Below are positions 1-9,448 of a stretch of DNA of 64,000 nt, in pieces; position 1 is the first letter of the stretch; every line of letters begins with the position of its first letter. The notes below the pieces were generated by a model, which worked only from the letters and a program-made list of their open reading frames with translations, was not told the DNA's origin and did no database searches. The translations under genes were made by a program, and so were the position numbers. Location of the stretch: NCBI RefSeq assembly GCF_020859565.1, contig NZ_JAJHUO010000001.1, positions 105,014 through 169,013 of the forward strand, given 5' to 3'. The stretch is from Saccharothrix luteola (GTDB lineage Bacteria > Actinomycetota > Actinomycetes > Mycobacteriales > Pseudonocardiaceae).

Positions 1-377
1 TTATGTAGTCGGAGGGCGCGTGCTAGCTGGGGGCCACCACCCGCCGGGGGTCGAACCGGACGGCGGCTACCGGGCAGCACCAGCCCGGTAGCCGCCGTCT
101 TCGTCGTGGAGGGCCCGAGCTCAGCACCGGCGCCGCGTCACGGGCCCCCATCGCGATGCCACCGGGCTCCGATTGGCCGCACACGGCTCACGACCCCGAC
201 GTCGTCCGCATGAAGCAGTCGTGGTTCGACCTGCTGACCTGCATTCCGGTTCTGGCGGTGCTGCTCGTGATCACCATGACGACGACCTGGACGTCAACGC
301 TCCACTGGGCAGCCGTGCAACACCAGCGGGCCGCAAAGGCCTTTCCGGCGTTCACAGGTGAGCGGCCCTCACCAAGG
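1..377. other. Left-edge intergenic region
   Basis: I see no convincing gene here. Open frames on the + strand are antisense shadows of the NACHT gene that ends at 378. The first 58 bases may be the tail of a feature outside the window. The only clear element is the hairpin at 59-99. Confidence 0.5.
59..99. terminator. Strong hairpin, probable transcription terminator
   Basis: A perfect 16-bp inverted repeat: left arm 59-74 (gacggcggctaccggg), 9-base loop, right arm 84-99, followed by TT. There is no long U tract, which is common for actinobacterial terminators. It could end a gene left of the window, or act on both strands. Confidence 0.7.
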
Positions 378-3300
378 TCACGGAGTACCGCCCTGCCGAT
401 TGACCGGCAGCCACTCCTCCTCTATCAGGCGGTCGACGATGGGGTCGGCGGGGTCGAGGAGGAATGGTGGGCGGTGGGCGACAACACGGCGTGCGATCAA
501 TGCCTGCACGAACGGTTTGCGGCGCCACGGTCGGACGCCCGCCCAGAGTTCGGCGGGCGGTGTCATCGCGAGCAGTTGCAGGTCCGCCAAGCTCTTGGCC
601 GCGGCGCCGACCACGCCGCCCATGACCAGGCCCAGGGCCAACTCGAAGACCGTGCCGAACCGGGGTTGTCCGTCGAACATCACGTACAGCGTGACCGCGT
701 AGGCGAACAGCGGCCACTCGCGCACGGCCATCGCGGCGACCAGCACCACGCCGAGGGCGGCGGCGGTGGCGGTCGTCGGGGAGTCGCCGCTCTCGGTGAA
801 CGCCAGAGCGATCCCGCGCGCGACGGCCCACAGGCCGAAACCGGCCGCGATCCCGACCACGAGCCCGGTCAGGCGTGCCAGGACACCGATCAGCGGTGGC
901 CGTCGCAATGGTGTCGCCACCGCACCGGCCAGTACCGCGGCGGCCCAGGGCAAGCCGAACGCCAGCGTGGTGGCGGTCATCGCGGCGGGTAGCAGGACGG
1001 CGGTGCGCAGCGCTTCGTGCACCAGCCAGCCCACCTTCGAGGTCAGTCCCGAATACCAGAGGCGTGCGGCCCGGGGGAAGCCGGTGAAACGTTCGTCCAC
1101 ATAGGACTCTCGCGAAACCGCCTCGGCGACTCGGCGCACGCGGTCCACGGTGTCCAGCGCGGACCAGTGGTCTGCGGCCAGCCGCAGGGCTGCTGGTCGG
1201 CCGGCGAGCGCCGCCTCGGCTTCGGCGCGGGTGAGCGGCGCGACGGTCAGCTTCGTCGTGCCTGCGGGCAGCGGTGGACCGTCCGCCCACCCCGCGATCA
1301 CGGCGGGAACGTCGTAGGCGGCGAGGAACTCCTCGACCATGCCGGCGTTGCGCACCGCGTGCGGGCCTTGACCGTGCCCGTCGAGCAGAATCACCACGCG
1401 CCGTTCGGCCAGCCACCCCAGGACGGTGGCCGCGGGGACGCCTTGTTGCCGCACCAGCCACCGGGTGAACGGCCGCCGCACGCCGTCGACGGGCTCGATG
1501 CGGGCGGGCATGGTCGACAGATCCACCAGCAGCGTTCGCTCCCGCGACTCGTCCGCGAACTCCGACAGCAGCGTGGACGTCCCCGACCCGACCCGGCCCA
1601 CTACCGCCACCCTGCCGGTCGGGAAGACGTCGGCTATCCGGACCGGCTCGTCGGAGCCTTCCAGCAGCAGTCGGGGCTCGATCCACAGGCCCGATCGCGG
1701 TCGGCGGGGTCTCACAGGCGGTGACGCGGTGTCCGGGGCGAAAGGCGGAACGCCGTCGAGCACGTCGATGCCGGCGACGTGGTCGCGTACCAGCGGGTGC
1801 GGGAACCGGAACCCCCGACCGGACGGGCTCACCAGTCCCCGGCGCGCGCACTCGTGGAGGAAGGCCCGTAACCGCAGCGGGAGCAGCCCGGTCCACACCA
1901 GTGCTGCCCGCCGCACGAGTGGGCCCAGCAAGAATCCGAGCAGGGCGCCTGCCGGCAACGTGAGCACCGAGCCCGGAACCGCCAGCACCAACGCGGTGAA
2001 CTCGTCGCCCAACCGGTGCTCGCCGGGTCGGACGGCCAGGACGACACCGAGCCCGAGCCCTGCGGTCAACGCGACACCGGAACGGCTGGTGCGCCACTTC
2101 CGCCGAGCGTCGAGCACGTGCGAGTCGTCCGGCAGGAGCGCCACGGCGGTGGCCCCGATCATCCCGATCATGCTCACCAGCACCACCCGCTGGAGTTCCG
2201 GGTCGGTCAGGTCGAACCACCACAGCACGAGCGCCGCCCCGACCGTCACCGCCAGCGCAGTGCCGAGCTTGGCCGGCCCGCGGGCCGCGAGGACCGCCAC
2301 GCCGAGCACGCCACCGAGCGCAAGGGTCCGGCCGACGTCCGGCAAGGCCCCGAGCACACCCGCGAGCACCGCGCACACCCCGCCCACCGCGCAGCCCAGC
2401 ACCAGCCCCGCCACCACGCCCAGCGCCTTGCGCCACCACCGGTCCGCAACAAGGTCGACCGCGTAGCGCTCCGGCTGCGACATCCACCCCAGCACGACCG
2501 CCGCACCGGTCGCGAACAGCACGGCGAGCACACCGACGTGGAACCGGGCGACGAGCGGCAGCACCAGGCCGGTGAGCAGCGCGCCGGACAGCGCGGTCGG
2601 CAGCACCCACGCCCGCAGCACGGTGGCGACCTCGGCGGACGCGGGAGCGCCCGGCCGGGTCAGTTCGCGCGGGTCCACGCCGTCCGGGTCGGCGGTGTCA
2701 CGGGCGAGGCGGGTCAGCAGGGCCAAGCGGCGCAGCACCTGGCTCCGGTCCCCGCCCCGCCGGTCGACCAACTCGGTCACGTAGGCGTCCAGCAGCCGTC
2801 GGCCCAGCTCGCCGGGACCGGCCGGCCTCGCGGACACGGTCCGCGCCACCCGCAGCCACAGGGGTGTGTCCACGACCTGCCGCAAGTCGTCGTCCAACGG
2901 GACGTCCAGGTGCCGTTCGACCTCGGCGGGCGTGAGCGGGGCAATGGTGACGGTCTTGCGCAGCAGCAGCGCCTGCGGCAGGTCGTGGTACGCGGCAGTG
3001 CGACAAGACACCACGACGAACGGCTTGGCGCCGGAGTCGACCACGTCGTTCAGTTCCCGCACACACCGCGTCCGCAGGTCGGCGCGGACCTCGTCCAGAC
3101 CGTCGAGCAGCAGCACGGCACGGCGGGCGCGCAACCACTCGCGCGTGACCTCCGGCGGAACCCGGTACAGGGCGTACGTCCGCTCCAGCAACCAGTCCAG
3201 CAGCGCCTGCGGCTCGTCGTCGCGCCGCCTGCGCAGCAGCACGTCCACCGGGCGTGGCCGACGCGGCCGTCGCCCCCAGCCGGCCAGCGGCAACGGCAGC

Positions 3301-3752
3301 GGCACCGGGTCACCGCCGTCCGCGCGACGTGCGAGCAGGTCCGCGAGCCGCCACAACTCCGTCGACTTCCCCGACCCCGCCGCGCCCAGGACCAGCAGCG
3401 ACTCCTCCGCGTCGTAGGCCGCGACCAGCGAGTCGGCACCGTCGATCGCGAGCACCAGCGGCTGCACGCCACCCAGGTCGTCCTCCAGCAACTCCCCCAC
3501 CCGCGCCCGGATTCGCCGCAACGCACCGACCCGGTCCCGCTCCCCGCCGTCGGTCGCGTCAAGCCCGGACCTGCCGCGCTTGCGCAACTCCACCAGGGTC
3601 ATCAGGCCACCCAGCACCAGCCACAACGGCAACAGCCACGGCCGCAACGGCTCCAGGAACGCCGGGAACTCGTCCGTCACGAGGTTCGTGACCAGGCCGG
3701 CGAGCAACGCGAGCCACACGCTCGCGACGAGCGGTCCACCAGGTGGTCTCAT
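378..3752 (-). CDS. Membrane protein with tandem NACHT-like NTPase modules, second one degenerate
   Basis: About 1124 residues from the ATG at 3752; the frame is open further upstream, but the hydrophobic N-terminus starts cleanly here. Order: two membrane segments (about 8-55); a NACHT-type NTPase with Walker A GAAGSGKST (about 123-131), Walker B LLLDGLDEV (about 214-222) and a VVVSCR sensor-like strand (about 246-251); a multi-pass membrane block; a winged-helix-like stretch ending RFPHPLVRDH; then a second NTPase-like segment and a second membrane block. In the second module the P-loop reads GRVGSGTST (about 718-726), with Thr replacing the essential Lys, and Walker B reads ILLDGHGQG, lacking the DE pair. 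I infer one active and one pseudo-NTPase half. NACHT STAND ATPases act in signalling, including phage defence; nothing here proves either role. No effector domain is recognisable. Confidence 0.8.
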   Translation of the reverse strand: MRPPGGPLVASVWLALLAGLVTNLVTDEFPAFLEPLRPWLLPLWLVLGGLMTLVELRKRGRSGLDATDGGERDRVGALRRIRARVGELLEDDLGGVQPLVLAIDGADSLVAAYDAEESLLVLGAAGSGKSTELWRLADLLARRADGGDPVPLPLPLAGWGRRPRRPRPVDVLLRRRRDDEPQALLDWLLERTYALYRVPPEVTREWLRARRAVLLLDGLDEVRADLRTRCVRELNDVVDSGAKPFVVVSCRTAAYHDLPQALLLRKTVTIAPLTPAEVERHLDVPLDDDLRQVVDTPLWLRVARTVSARPAGPGELGRRLLDAYVTELVDRRGGDRSQVLRRLALLTRLARDTADPDGVDPRELTRPGAPASAEVATVLRAWVLPTALSGALLTGLVLPLVARFHVGVLAVLFATGAAVVLGWMSQPERYAVDLVADRWWRKALGVVAGLVLGCAVGGVCAVLAGVLGALPDVGRTLALGGVLGVAVLAARGPAKLGTALAVTVGAALVLWWFDLTDPELQRVVLVSMIGMIGATAVALLPDDSHVLDARRKWRTSRSGVALTAGLGLGVVLAVRPGEHRLGDEFTALVLAVPGSVLTLPAGALLGFLLGPLVRRAALVWTGLLPLRLRAFLHECARRGLVSPSGRGFRFPHPLVRDHVAGIDVLDGVPPFAPDTASPPVRPRRPRSGLWIEPRLLLEGSDEPVRIADVFPTGRVAVVGRVGSGTSTLLSEFADESRERTLLVDLSTMPARIEPVDGVRRPFTRWLVRQQGVPAATVLGWLAERRVVILLDGHGQGPHAVRNAGMVEEFLAAYDVPAVIAGWADGPPLPAGTTKLTVAPLTRAEAEAALAGRPAALRLAADHWSALDTVDRVRRVAEAVSRESYVDERFTGFPRAARLWYSGLTSKVGWLVHEALRTAVLLPAAMTATTLAFGLPWAAAVLAGAVATPLRRPPLIGVLARLTGLVVGIAAGFGLWAVARGIALAFTESGDSPTTATAAALGVVLVAAMAVREWPLFAYAVTLYVMFDGQPRFGTVFELALGLVMGGVVGAAAKSLADLQLLAMTPPAELWAGVRPWRRKPFVQALIARRVVAHRPPFLLDPADPIVDRLIEEEWLPVNRQGGTP

Positions 3753-4095
3753 CAACGCGGCAGCGTACCGCTGCCCCGGCTGCCACCGGCCTGAACCGGC
3801 CGTACTGGTCTGGAAGCGCCGGTGGCCGGTCGGCCGGTGGTGAGCTGGGGTCAACCCCCTCAGCGGTGGGAGTTCGGGGTGAAGGGGGTGTCGTTGATCT
3901 TCTGCGAAGCTCAGACCGGTGACTCCTACTACCGCCGGGTCAGCGCGGTGTTCCGGGACGGGATGAACGGGGAACCCTGCCGGCGGACCGGCGACAGCGG
4001 TTGGCGGACGCACTGGAGGGCAATGACCCCAAAGCCTTCGGGCAAGGTCGTGTGGTCTCGGGCAGGCTCGCGATCGAGCCCGGCTTCCGCTTCGT
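3753..4095. other. Intergenic region with possible gene debris
   Basis: No complete gene. A + strand reading frame around 4000-4130 has coding-like composition (contains DPKAFGQGRVVSG and IEPGFRFVHGP), but it has no start, domain or family I recognise. It runs into the antisense of the pseudogene at 4096, so it may be a fragment of a lost gene. Confidence 0.3.
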
Positions 4096-4425
4096 TCACG
4101 GACCTCGGAACGCCGCACAGCACGTCAACGTCCGTTCCTCGGCTGAAGCGGAGGTCGTTCGCAGGTAGCCCGCGCACACCCACAGCTCCAAGGCGGCACC
4201 GGTGACCAGCGCATTGCGCCCGCCGCCGATCGCCGGCCGCATCCCGCCCCGATCAACAGCACCGCCGCCACCACTTGGACGAGGACCACCGACCACGCGA
4301 GCAGCGCGAACCGGCCCGTCCCCGATGAGCGTCCCGACCCCGACGCACACGCCAAGGACCGCGGCACAGGTCACCGATCCCGGCCGCAGCCCCGCCTCGT
4401 CCGACAACGCGTCCAGCCGTGTCAC
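4096..4425 (-). pseudogene. Decayed paralogue of the membrane gene at 55.7-56.2 kb
   Basis: Read on the minus strand from the GTG at 4425, this begins MTRLDALSDEAGLRPGSV, almost identical to MTGLDALLDEAGLRPGSA of the intact gene starting at 56181. After about 35 codons the match jumps to another frame (GTGRFALLAWSVVLVQ against GTGWFALLAWSVVVTQ), then returns to the first frame (GGGRNALVTGAALELWVCAGYL against GGGRGALITGAALELWVCAGYL). A segment equivalent to about a dozen residues is missing between the first two blocks and the last 50 or so residues are lost. Similarity continues into the leader, including the GGAGGAG site and an atcgtcgagttc motif. This is a gene duplication with one dead copy. 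Confidence 0.85.
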
Positions 4426-4557
4426 GGTGCTCCTCCGCCTCGACCACTCGATCTCCGTATCGTCGAGTTCCTCCCGACGGTTGCGCGTCGACGTGATCGC
4501 GCGGTGGATCGGGTTGCCGAGGACGCAGTGGGCCGGCGGGTCGAGGTTCGTACCGCC

Positions 4558-4932
4558 CTACGCCCGGAACAGTTCCCAGCGTGGCATCAGCACGAAGGCG
4601 AAGGCGCACAACCAGACGACCCGGCCGGCGACGATCAAGCCCGAGACGTCGCCCATCACCGATCCGACCACTCCGACCGCGACGCCGATCGCGAGCAACG
4701 ACAAGCCCCACCGCTGCCACGACCACAGACCAGCCAGGGCGATCGCCTCACCCAGCAAGCCCAGGATCAGCAGCATCAACGGGATACCGAGCGTCCGCCC
4801 GCGGTCCACCTCCCCCACGGCCTCGACGAGGAACATCGCCCCGACCACGAGCACCCCGGCGCTGTAGATCGCCAGCCACGCGGTCAGCGCGAACCCGCGC
4901 CCGGAAGGCTTCTCCACCACACTGCCACCCAT
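4558..4932 (-). CDS. Small four-helix membrane protein
   Basis: About 124 residues with four hydrophobic segments (near 14-38, 46-62, 70-92 and 98-118) and a short charged loop (EAVGEVDRGR). The ATG at 4932 is chosen; a GTG lies one codon upstream, and GGAGGACG precedes both. I do not recognise a family; it resembles small actinobacterial integral membrane proteins of unknown role. It lies just upstream of the decayed gene at 4096-4425 on the same strand, about 130 bases away, so the two may once have been co-transcribed. Function unknown. Confidence 0.6.
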   Translation of the reverse strand: MGGSVVEKPSGRGFALTAWLAIYSAGVLVVGAMFLVEAVGEVDRGRTLGIPLMLLILGLLGEAIALAGLWSWQRWGLSLLAIGVAVGVVGSVMGDVSGLIVAGRVVWLCAFAFVLMPRWELFRA

Positions 4933-5210
4933 CACGATGCCGTCCTCCGCGTCCCCTGCTCGCCTCCGACGCAGGCGTCACCTCGATAGGTCCCCGACGA
5001 CATCGCATTCCCCGGATCGGAGCAATGTGGAGACGGCGGTGCTCCGCGGTACCCCAACGGGCAGCGCAGACCCGAGCATGAAGAGCCAGGGCCCGCACAC
5101 CCACCGGACATCGACCCACACCATCGACCCGCCTGGCGAGTACCCACGCATTGGGATGTGCAGGCGTTTCGGAGCAGGGAGCCTGCCCCTGGGGTGGTCG
5201 CCGGCGTCCT

Positions 5211-5777
5211 CTAGTCGCGGACGGTCTTGTAGCGCAGGAGGACCGCGCCCGATCCAAAGGTGCGGTTCTCCACCAGCTCCAGCTTCACCCAGTCGTTCAG
5301 CGACGGGAAGAACGGTGTGCCGCCGCCGATCGCGACCGGCGTCACCAGCACGTGGAACTCGTCCACCAGGCCGGCCCGGACCAGCGGTGCGGCCAGCGTC
5401 GCGCCGCCCACCTCCATCAAGCCGTCCGTCTCGGCCTTGAGCCTCCTGGCGGTCTCGACCACGTCACCCCGCTCCAACCTGGAGTTCCACTCGACCGACT
5501 CCAGGGTCCGCGAGAAGACCACCTTCGGCATCGCCAGCCACAGCCGCGCGTACTCGGCCTGCACCGGGGGCACGTCGGGCGCCTGACCGGCCGTCGGCCA
5601 GTGGGCCGACATCAGCTCGTACAACCTGCGCCCGTACAACGACAGCGCGACCTGCCCGGTCCGGTCGTTCCAATACTGGTGCAGCTCCTCGTCCGGCACG
5701 CTCCAGCCGAGGTCACCGTTCGCGTCGACGGTGTAGCCGTCCACCGAGACGTTCATGCCGTAGGTCAGCGTTCCCAT
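5211..5777 (-). CDS. Dihydrofolate reductase / RibD C-terminal family protein
   Basis: 188 residues from the ATG at 5777 (MGTLTYGMNVSVDGY). The N-terminal NVSVDGY strand, the central YGRRLYELM, the LMEVGGATLAAPLVRAGLVDEFHVLVTPVAIGGG stretch (cited in parts: GGATLAAPL, GLVDEFHVLV, PVAIGGGTPFF) and the length are typical of the RibD_C/DHFR-like fold that binds NADPH. Family members include riboflavin-pathway reductases and many uncharacterised reductases. The stand-alone form without a deaminase domain is normally not the riboflavin enzyme, so the substrate is unknown. The ORF extends 24 codons upstream, but that part is Arg/Ala-rich and not family-like. Confidence 0.85.
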   Translation of the reverse strand: MGTLTYGMNVSVDGYTVDANGDLGWSVPDEELHQYWNDRTGQVALSLYGRRLYELMSAHWPTAGQAPDVPPVQAEYARLWLAMPKVVFSRTLESVEWNSRLERGDVVETARRLKAETDGLMEVGGATLAAPLVRAGLVDEFHVLVTPVAIGGGTPFFPSLNDWVKLELVENRTFGSGAVLLRYKTVRD

Positions 5778-6489
5778 GGCGGTACACACTGCCGCAGCGC
5801 GGCGAACCCACCGCGCCGCCACGCCGTCCCCCATCTCGTCGGGGCACAACGCCCGGTCCAGAGCAACACCGCACGGGCCCGACGCCAGGCATCGAACGCC
5901 GAGTAGACCTTCTCAGGCGACACGGTCAGAGTCCGGTAGTGCTCCGATGGCGAACCAGCGGGGTGTTCGAGCACAAGACCTCTGAACCATCCACCCGGCC
6001 GAACGGGTTCCAGCATGCCGCTCGATTTCGAGGAGGCCTCACCAATCGGCGGTCGTCGACTACTGGTACGCGCATGCCTCACCATGCCGTGGCCCGACCT
6101 CGGTGGCCTGAAATTCGAGAGACCGGTGGTCGATCGTGTACGTGGTCCGCCCGTTTCGCCGATGGTGACGCCGGGCCGCGTACACGGCACACGATCGGGT
6201 CGTCGCCTGGTCCGAGCAGGGGTGATCACGGTGGGAACGGCCGTGATGGCGGTCGGAGGACGCCGCCGTCGACCGGGAAGCGCAATCACCTGTCTTCCAG
6301 TTGCCGTGAATTGGTCGAATAGTCCGGGGAAAGCCACCGTCTCGGCGGTATGGGAGCATCGATCGGGAAAGTATCGTTTCGAATCCGTTGGTTCTCACCG
6401 GCGACATCAGCGGTTCCGGGGTCTCCGCGTGCACTTCCCCGCAACCGACTGGTGCACTTCCCTGCCCATTTGTGCGAAAGGCTGCCCAA
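5778..6489. other. Long intergenic region before the secreted protease
   Basis: About 700 bases, slightly less GC-rich than its surroundings around 5940-6100. A minus-strand stretch near 5880-6015 (contains GGWFRGLVLEHPAGSP and VSPEKVYSAFDAWR) has some coding character but no start or recognisable family, and may be gene debris. The last 100 bases should hold the promoter of the protease at 6490. I see no RNA gene. Confidence 0.35.
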
Positions 6490-7650
6490 GTGACTCCTTC
6501 TCGTGCTGCCCGATTAACCGGCGCGGTCGTCCTCGCGATCGGGCTGGCCATTCCTTCCCTGCCGGCGGTCGCCGCGCCCGTCGACGTGGCGACCGTTTCG
6601 TCCACCGCTGCGCCCCGCGTGTCCCTCGGCATGGCAGAGGCGATGAAACGCGACTTCGGCTTGAGCGCCGAAGGCGTCGAGACCCGCTTGGCCCAGGAGG
6701 AACGGGCTCGCGGGGCCGAGGTCGTCGCCCGCAAGCTCTACGGCTCCGCGTACGCCGGGAGCTGGTTCGACCCGGCGACCGGCAAGCTGGCCGTCGCGGT
6801 CGCGGGCGCGACCGCGGCCGACCGGACCGGCCTCGACGCCACCGTCGTGCCCGTCGCGCACAGCTACGCGCAGCTCGACGCCGCCAAGACCGCCATCGAC
6901 CGGCAGGCGGGCCGCGCCGCGCCCGGAGGTGTGAACGGCTGGTACGTCGACGTGCGGACCAACACGGTGGTCGTGACCGTCAACCGGCACAAGGTCGACG
7001 CCTCGGTGAAGGCGTTCCTCGAGCGGGCCGAGGCCGTGCACGAGGCCGTCCGCGTGGTCGAGGAAGACCACTCGCCGGTGCCGTACGCCGACGTCGTCGG
7101 CGGCTGGCCGTACTGGATCAACAACGCGGGTCGGTGCTCCATCGGCTTCGCGGTGTACGGCGGGTTCGTGACCGCCGGCCACTGCGGCACCCCCGGCTCC
7201 CAGGCCACCGACCAGTACGGCGCGCTCTACGGCTACTTCGCGGGCTCCACGTTCCCCTACTACGACTACGCGTGGGTGCAGACCGGCGCGGGCGTGAACC
7301 TGTGGGGATACATGGAGGGCTACGACGGCTACTGGTACTACGTCCGCGGTTCCGCGCAGGTCCCGGTCGGCTCCGGCGTGTGCCGGTCGGGTTCGACCAC
7401 CGGAATGTGGTGCAACTACATCCAGGCCCGCGGTCAGACCGTGAACTACCCGCAGGGTGTCGTCTACAACCTGACGCGCACCAACGTCTGCGCCCAGCCC
7501 GGCGACTCCGGCGGCTCGTGGCTGAGCTCCAACCAGGCCCAGGGCGTCACGTCGGGCGGTTCGGGCAACTGCTCCTCGGGCGGCACGACCTACTACCAGG
7601 AGGTCAACCCGATCCTGTCGGCCTACGGCCTGTCGCTGATCCTGACCTAG
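6490..7650 (+). CDS. Secreted serine protease, alpha-lytic/streptogrisin type (S1E) with propeptide
   Basis: 386 residues from a GTG preceded by GAAAGG; a longer frame starts at 6388 but the signal peptide fits the GTG (AARLTGAVVLAIGLAIP, cleavage near VAA-AP). A propeptide of about 165 residues carries the alpha-lytic protease prodomain pattern (SLGMAEAMKRDFGLS, VDVRTNTVVVTV), which acts as a folding chaperone and is cut off. The mature domain begins near ADVVGGWPYWINN and has the triad His in TAGHCG, Asp in YYDYAWV and Ser in PGDSGGS, plus paired cysteines. It is predicted to degrade extracellular protein. A hairpin terminator follows at 7722-7760. Confidence 0.93.
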   Translation: MTPSRAARLTGAVVLAIGLAIPSLPAVAAPVDVATVSSTAAPRVSLGMAEAMKRDFGLSAEGVETRLAQEERARGAEVVARKLYGSAYAGSWFDPATGKLAVAVAGATAADRTGLDATVVPVAHSYAQLDAAKTAIDRQAGRAAPGGVNGWYVDVRTNTVVVTVNRHKVDASVKAFLERAEAVHEAVRVVEEDHSPVPYADVVGGWPYWINNAGRCSIGFAVYGGFVTAGHCGTPGSQATDQYGALYGYFAGSTFPYYDYAWVQTGAGVNLWGYMEGYDGYWYYVRGSAQVPVGSGVCRSGSTTGMWCNYIQARGQTVNYPQGVVYNLTRTNVCAQPGDSGGSWLSSNQAQGVTSGGSGNCSSGGTTYYQEVNPILSAYGLSLILT

Positions 7651-7721
7651 GGCGCTGACCACGTACTTCCACCGGCTCGGGGACGCACCCGGCAAGATCC
7701 CCGACACCGGCTCGTGGTGAT

Positions 7722-7760
7722 CTCATGCTCGGTGGTGACGTGGTCGCCGCCGAGCATGAG
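7722..7760 (+). terminator. Hairpin terminator after the protease gene
   Basis: Perfect 11-bp arms, CTCATGCTCGG (7722-7732) and CCGAGCATGAG (7750-7760), with a 17-base loop, 72 bases after the protease stop codon. Confidence 0.65.
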
Positions 7761-8289
7761 GCCGGGTCGACGCCCGAACCGGTCAGGGCACGTCGATCAA
7801 TATGTTCGCCCAAGCGGTCACCCACAGCCGCGGTGGCACCCGGACCTCCTCGCCGGCCGCGACTACGACCGCTCCTCGGACGACCTCCGCGCGCGGTTGG
7901 TGGAGTGCTCGCGTCGAGCGTCGCGCGCCACGACGGTGGAACGCCGCTCCACATGATCCTCGGCTACCCCGCCCCACCCACTGGTCATCCACCATTGCGG
8001 GTGGCGTCACCGACGACAGCCTTGGCACAGGCGGCGACCGGCCGCAGTTCGGCCGCGGTGGGGCCGCGGGCTTCACCGGCGAGTTGGCCGCGGTCGCCGG
8101 CGTGTCCGGATCGATCGGCGATGCCTTCGTGCCACGGCGCCGGCCCGGTGACTCGCCAGTGGACGACGCGTCGGCGGTCGGCCTCCTCAGGCCTCGAAGC
8201 CGGTGCGCACCGCGGTCGCGAGGCCGTGGTGCGCTTGACCGGAGGGCGTCCGAGCCGGCTCCGGTCGTGGGTTGACCGGTGCCGGCCCG
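7761..8289. other. Intergenic region without a recognisable gene
   Basis: Several overlapping open frames exist on both strands, but none has a start with a ribosome site, a domain or consistent codon bias. Short coding-like pieces near 7840-7930 and 8010-8110 on the + strand (RDYDRSSDDLRARL; FGRGGAAGFTGELAAV) could be remnants of a broken gene. Confidence 0.35.
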
Positions 8290-8829
8290 CTACGCCCTTC
8301 CCTGCAAGTACGCCAACTGGTCGAGGTTGTTGGGGTCGTTGTTGTCGTTGACCGACATCGTGACCGTGGCGCCGTCGGTGATGCTGAGGTTGTAGGAGTT
8401 GGAGCCGTTGACCGGCCCCCGGTAGGGCCCGTAGGAGGCGCCGGATTCCCCGACCTGCAGGGTGGTGTAGATCGTGTCGCTGTCATCGCGGGTGTCGTAG
8501 GCCCAGAGCACTTCCCCGTAAGGGTGGAACTCGGACTTCGCGACGAGAGTGGAGCCGACGTACAGCTCGACCTTGATCGCGATGCCGCCGGCGTCCTTGC
8601 GGAAGAAGGTGCCGTCCCAGGGATCGTTGATCCGGCAGCCGTCGCTCTGGGCCACCACGGTCAGGGTGCCGGACAGGCGTTGGCAGTTGCCCGTGTCGAC
8701 CTGAGCCCAGCGGACCGTGGGATTCGGGCTGTACGCCTGGGCGTTGCTCGTCGTGAAAGCGAACGAGCCCGTGAAGGCCAAGGCCGTGATGATGCCGGCC
8801 GCCAGTCGACGTCGGTGTGTTCCGCGCAT
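8290..8829 (-). CDS. Secreted protein of unknown function
   Basis: 179 residues from the ATG at 8829, which has GGAG six bases upstream; an ATG four codons earlier overlaps that site. The N-terminus is a clear Sec signal (MRGTHRRRLAAGIITALAFTG, cleavage near AQA-YS). The mature part is acidic, rich in Gly, Asp and Asn, has two cysteines (NCQRL, DGCRI) that may pair, and is predicted mostly beta (EVLWAYDTRDD, SYNLSITDGATVTMSV). I recognise no family. It stands alone, divergent from the small secreted protein gene at 9045. Confidence 0.75.
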   Translation of the reverse strand: MRGTHRRRLAAGIITALAFTGSFAFTTSNAQAYSPNPTVRWAQVDTGNCQRLSGTLTVVAQSDGCRINDPWDGTFFRKDAGGIAIKVELYVGSTLVAKSEFHPYGEVLWAYDTRDDSDTIYTTLQVGESGASYGPYRGPVNGSNSYNLSITDGATVTMSVNDNNDPNNLDQLAYLQGRA

Positions 8830-9044
8830 GTTCTTCTCCATCGCTCGAGGTCGTCCGCGCCCTGGACTTGATGGGAGCGAGCGGTATCGGAGTCGTCGGG
8901 GACGAGCCTCTCGACTGGGTCTTCAGAAAATCTTGTGCGCCGTCGACCGGGCCGCGGACCCGGTGTCCGAGGTGTCCAAGGTTTCGACCAGGTCGCACGG
9001 CCATCGTCGGACACCTGGTCGGTGACGGAACAGAAGGGGGAACC

Positions 9045-9416
9045 ATGCGAATCCGGCGGATCTTGACGGCCGCGGCGCTCGGAGCGCTGTTCGTGCTCGC
9101 TCCGGCAGGGGGCTCGTCGCAGGCCGCGCCCGTGGAGGCGGCGGCGGTGACCTGTGGCAACGCCCACTGGCCGCACGAGGTGGAAGACGGGAGGACGGGA
9201 GCCGTGCGGGCCGCGGCTGCGCCCGCGGCGGTCCACACCGGACCGTACGGGGCGTGCACGGTGGTGGGGTACCTCGGTGACGGGGTGCCGATCCAGTACG
9301 ACTGCTACGTGGTCAATAGCTACGGCAACACGTGGACGTGGGTGCACGGGTTCGGGTGGGTGTTCGACGATTACCTGGTGGGCAACGGGGCTTACTACCC
9401 GTGCCCGTCGAGCTGA
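9045..9416 (+). CDS. Small secreted SH3-like domain protein
   Basis: 123 residues from the ATG at 9045 with AAGGGGGA just upstream. Signal peptide MRIRRILTAAALGALFVLAP, cleavage near SQA-AP. The C-terminal half (YGACTVVGYLGDGVPIQYDC, then WTWVHGFGWVFDDYLVGN) matches the bacterial SH3-like pattern seen in many small actinomycete exported proteins, with a closing strand carrying aromatic residues and paired Cys. Such domains often bind cell-wall peptides, but that is only a family-level inference. The longer frame upstream lacks a signal sequence and is discarded. Confidence 0.75.
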   Translation: MRIRRILTAAALGALFVLAPAGGSSQAAPVEAAAVTCGNAHWPHEVEDGRTGAVRAAAAPAAVHTGPYGACTVVGYLGDGVPIQYDCYVVNSYGNTWTWVHGFGWVFDDYLVGNGAYYPCPSS

Positions 9417-9448
9417 CGGCCGGATGCGCCTGGTCGGCCGCACGCGAC

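Noticed and set aside
30..70. tRNA-like T-arm (ggtcgaacc) near the left edge
   Set aside because: The surrounding bases do not fold into acceptor, D and anticodon arms, and the loop is not in the right place relative to the stem.
2016..3794. Long + strand open frame opposite the NACHT gene
   Set aside because: Gln/Arg/His-rich antisense translation without any family match or ribosome site.
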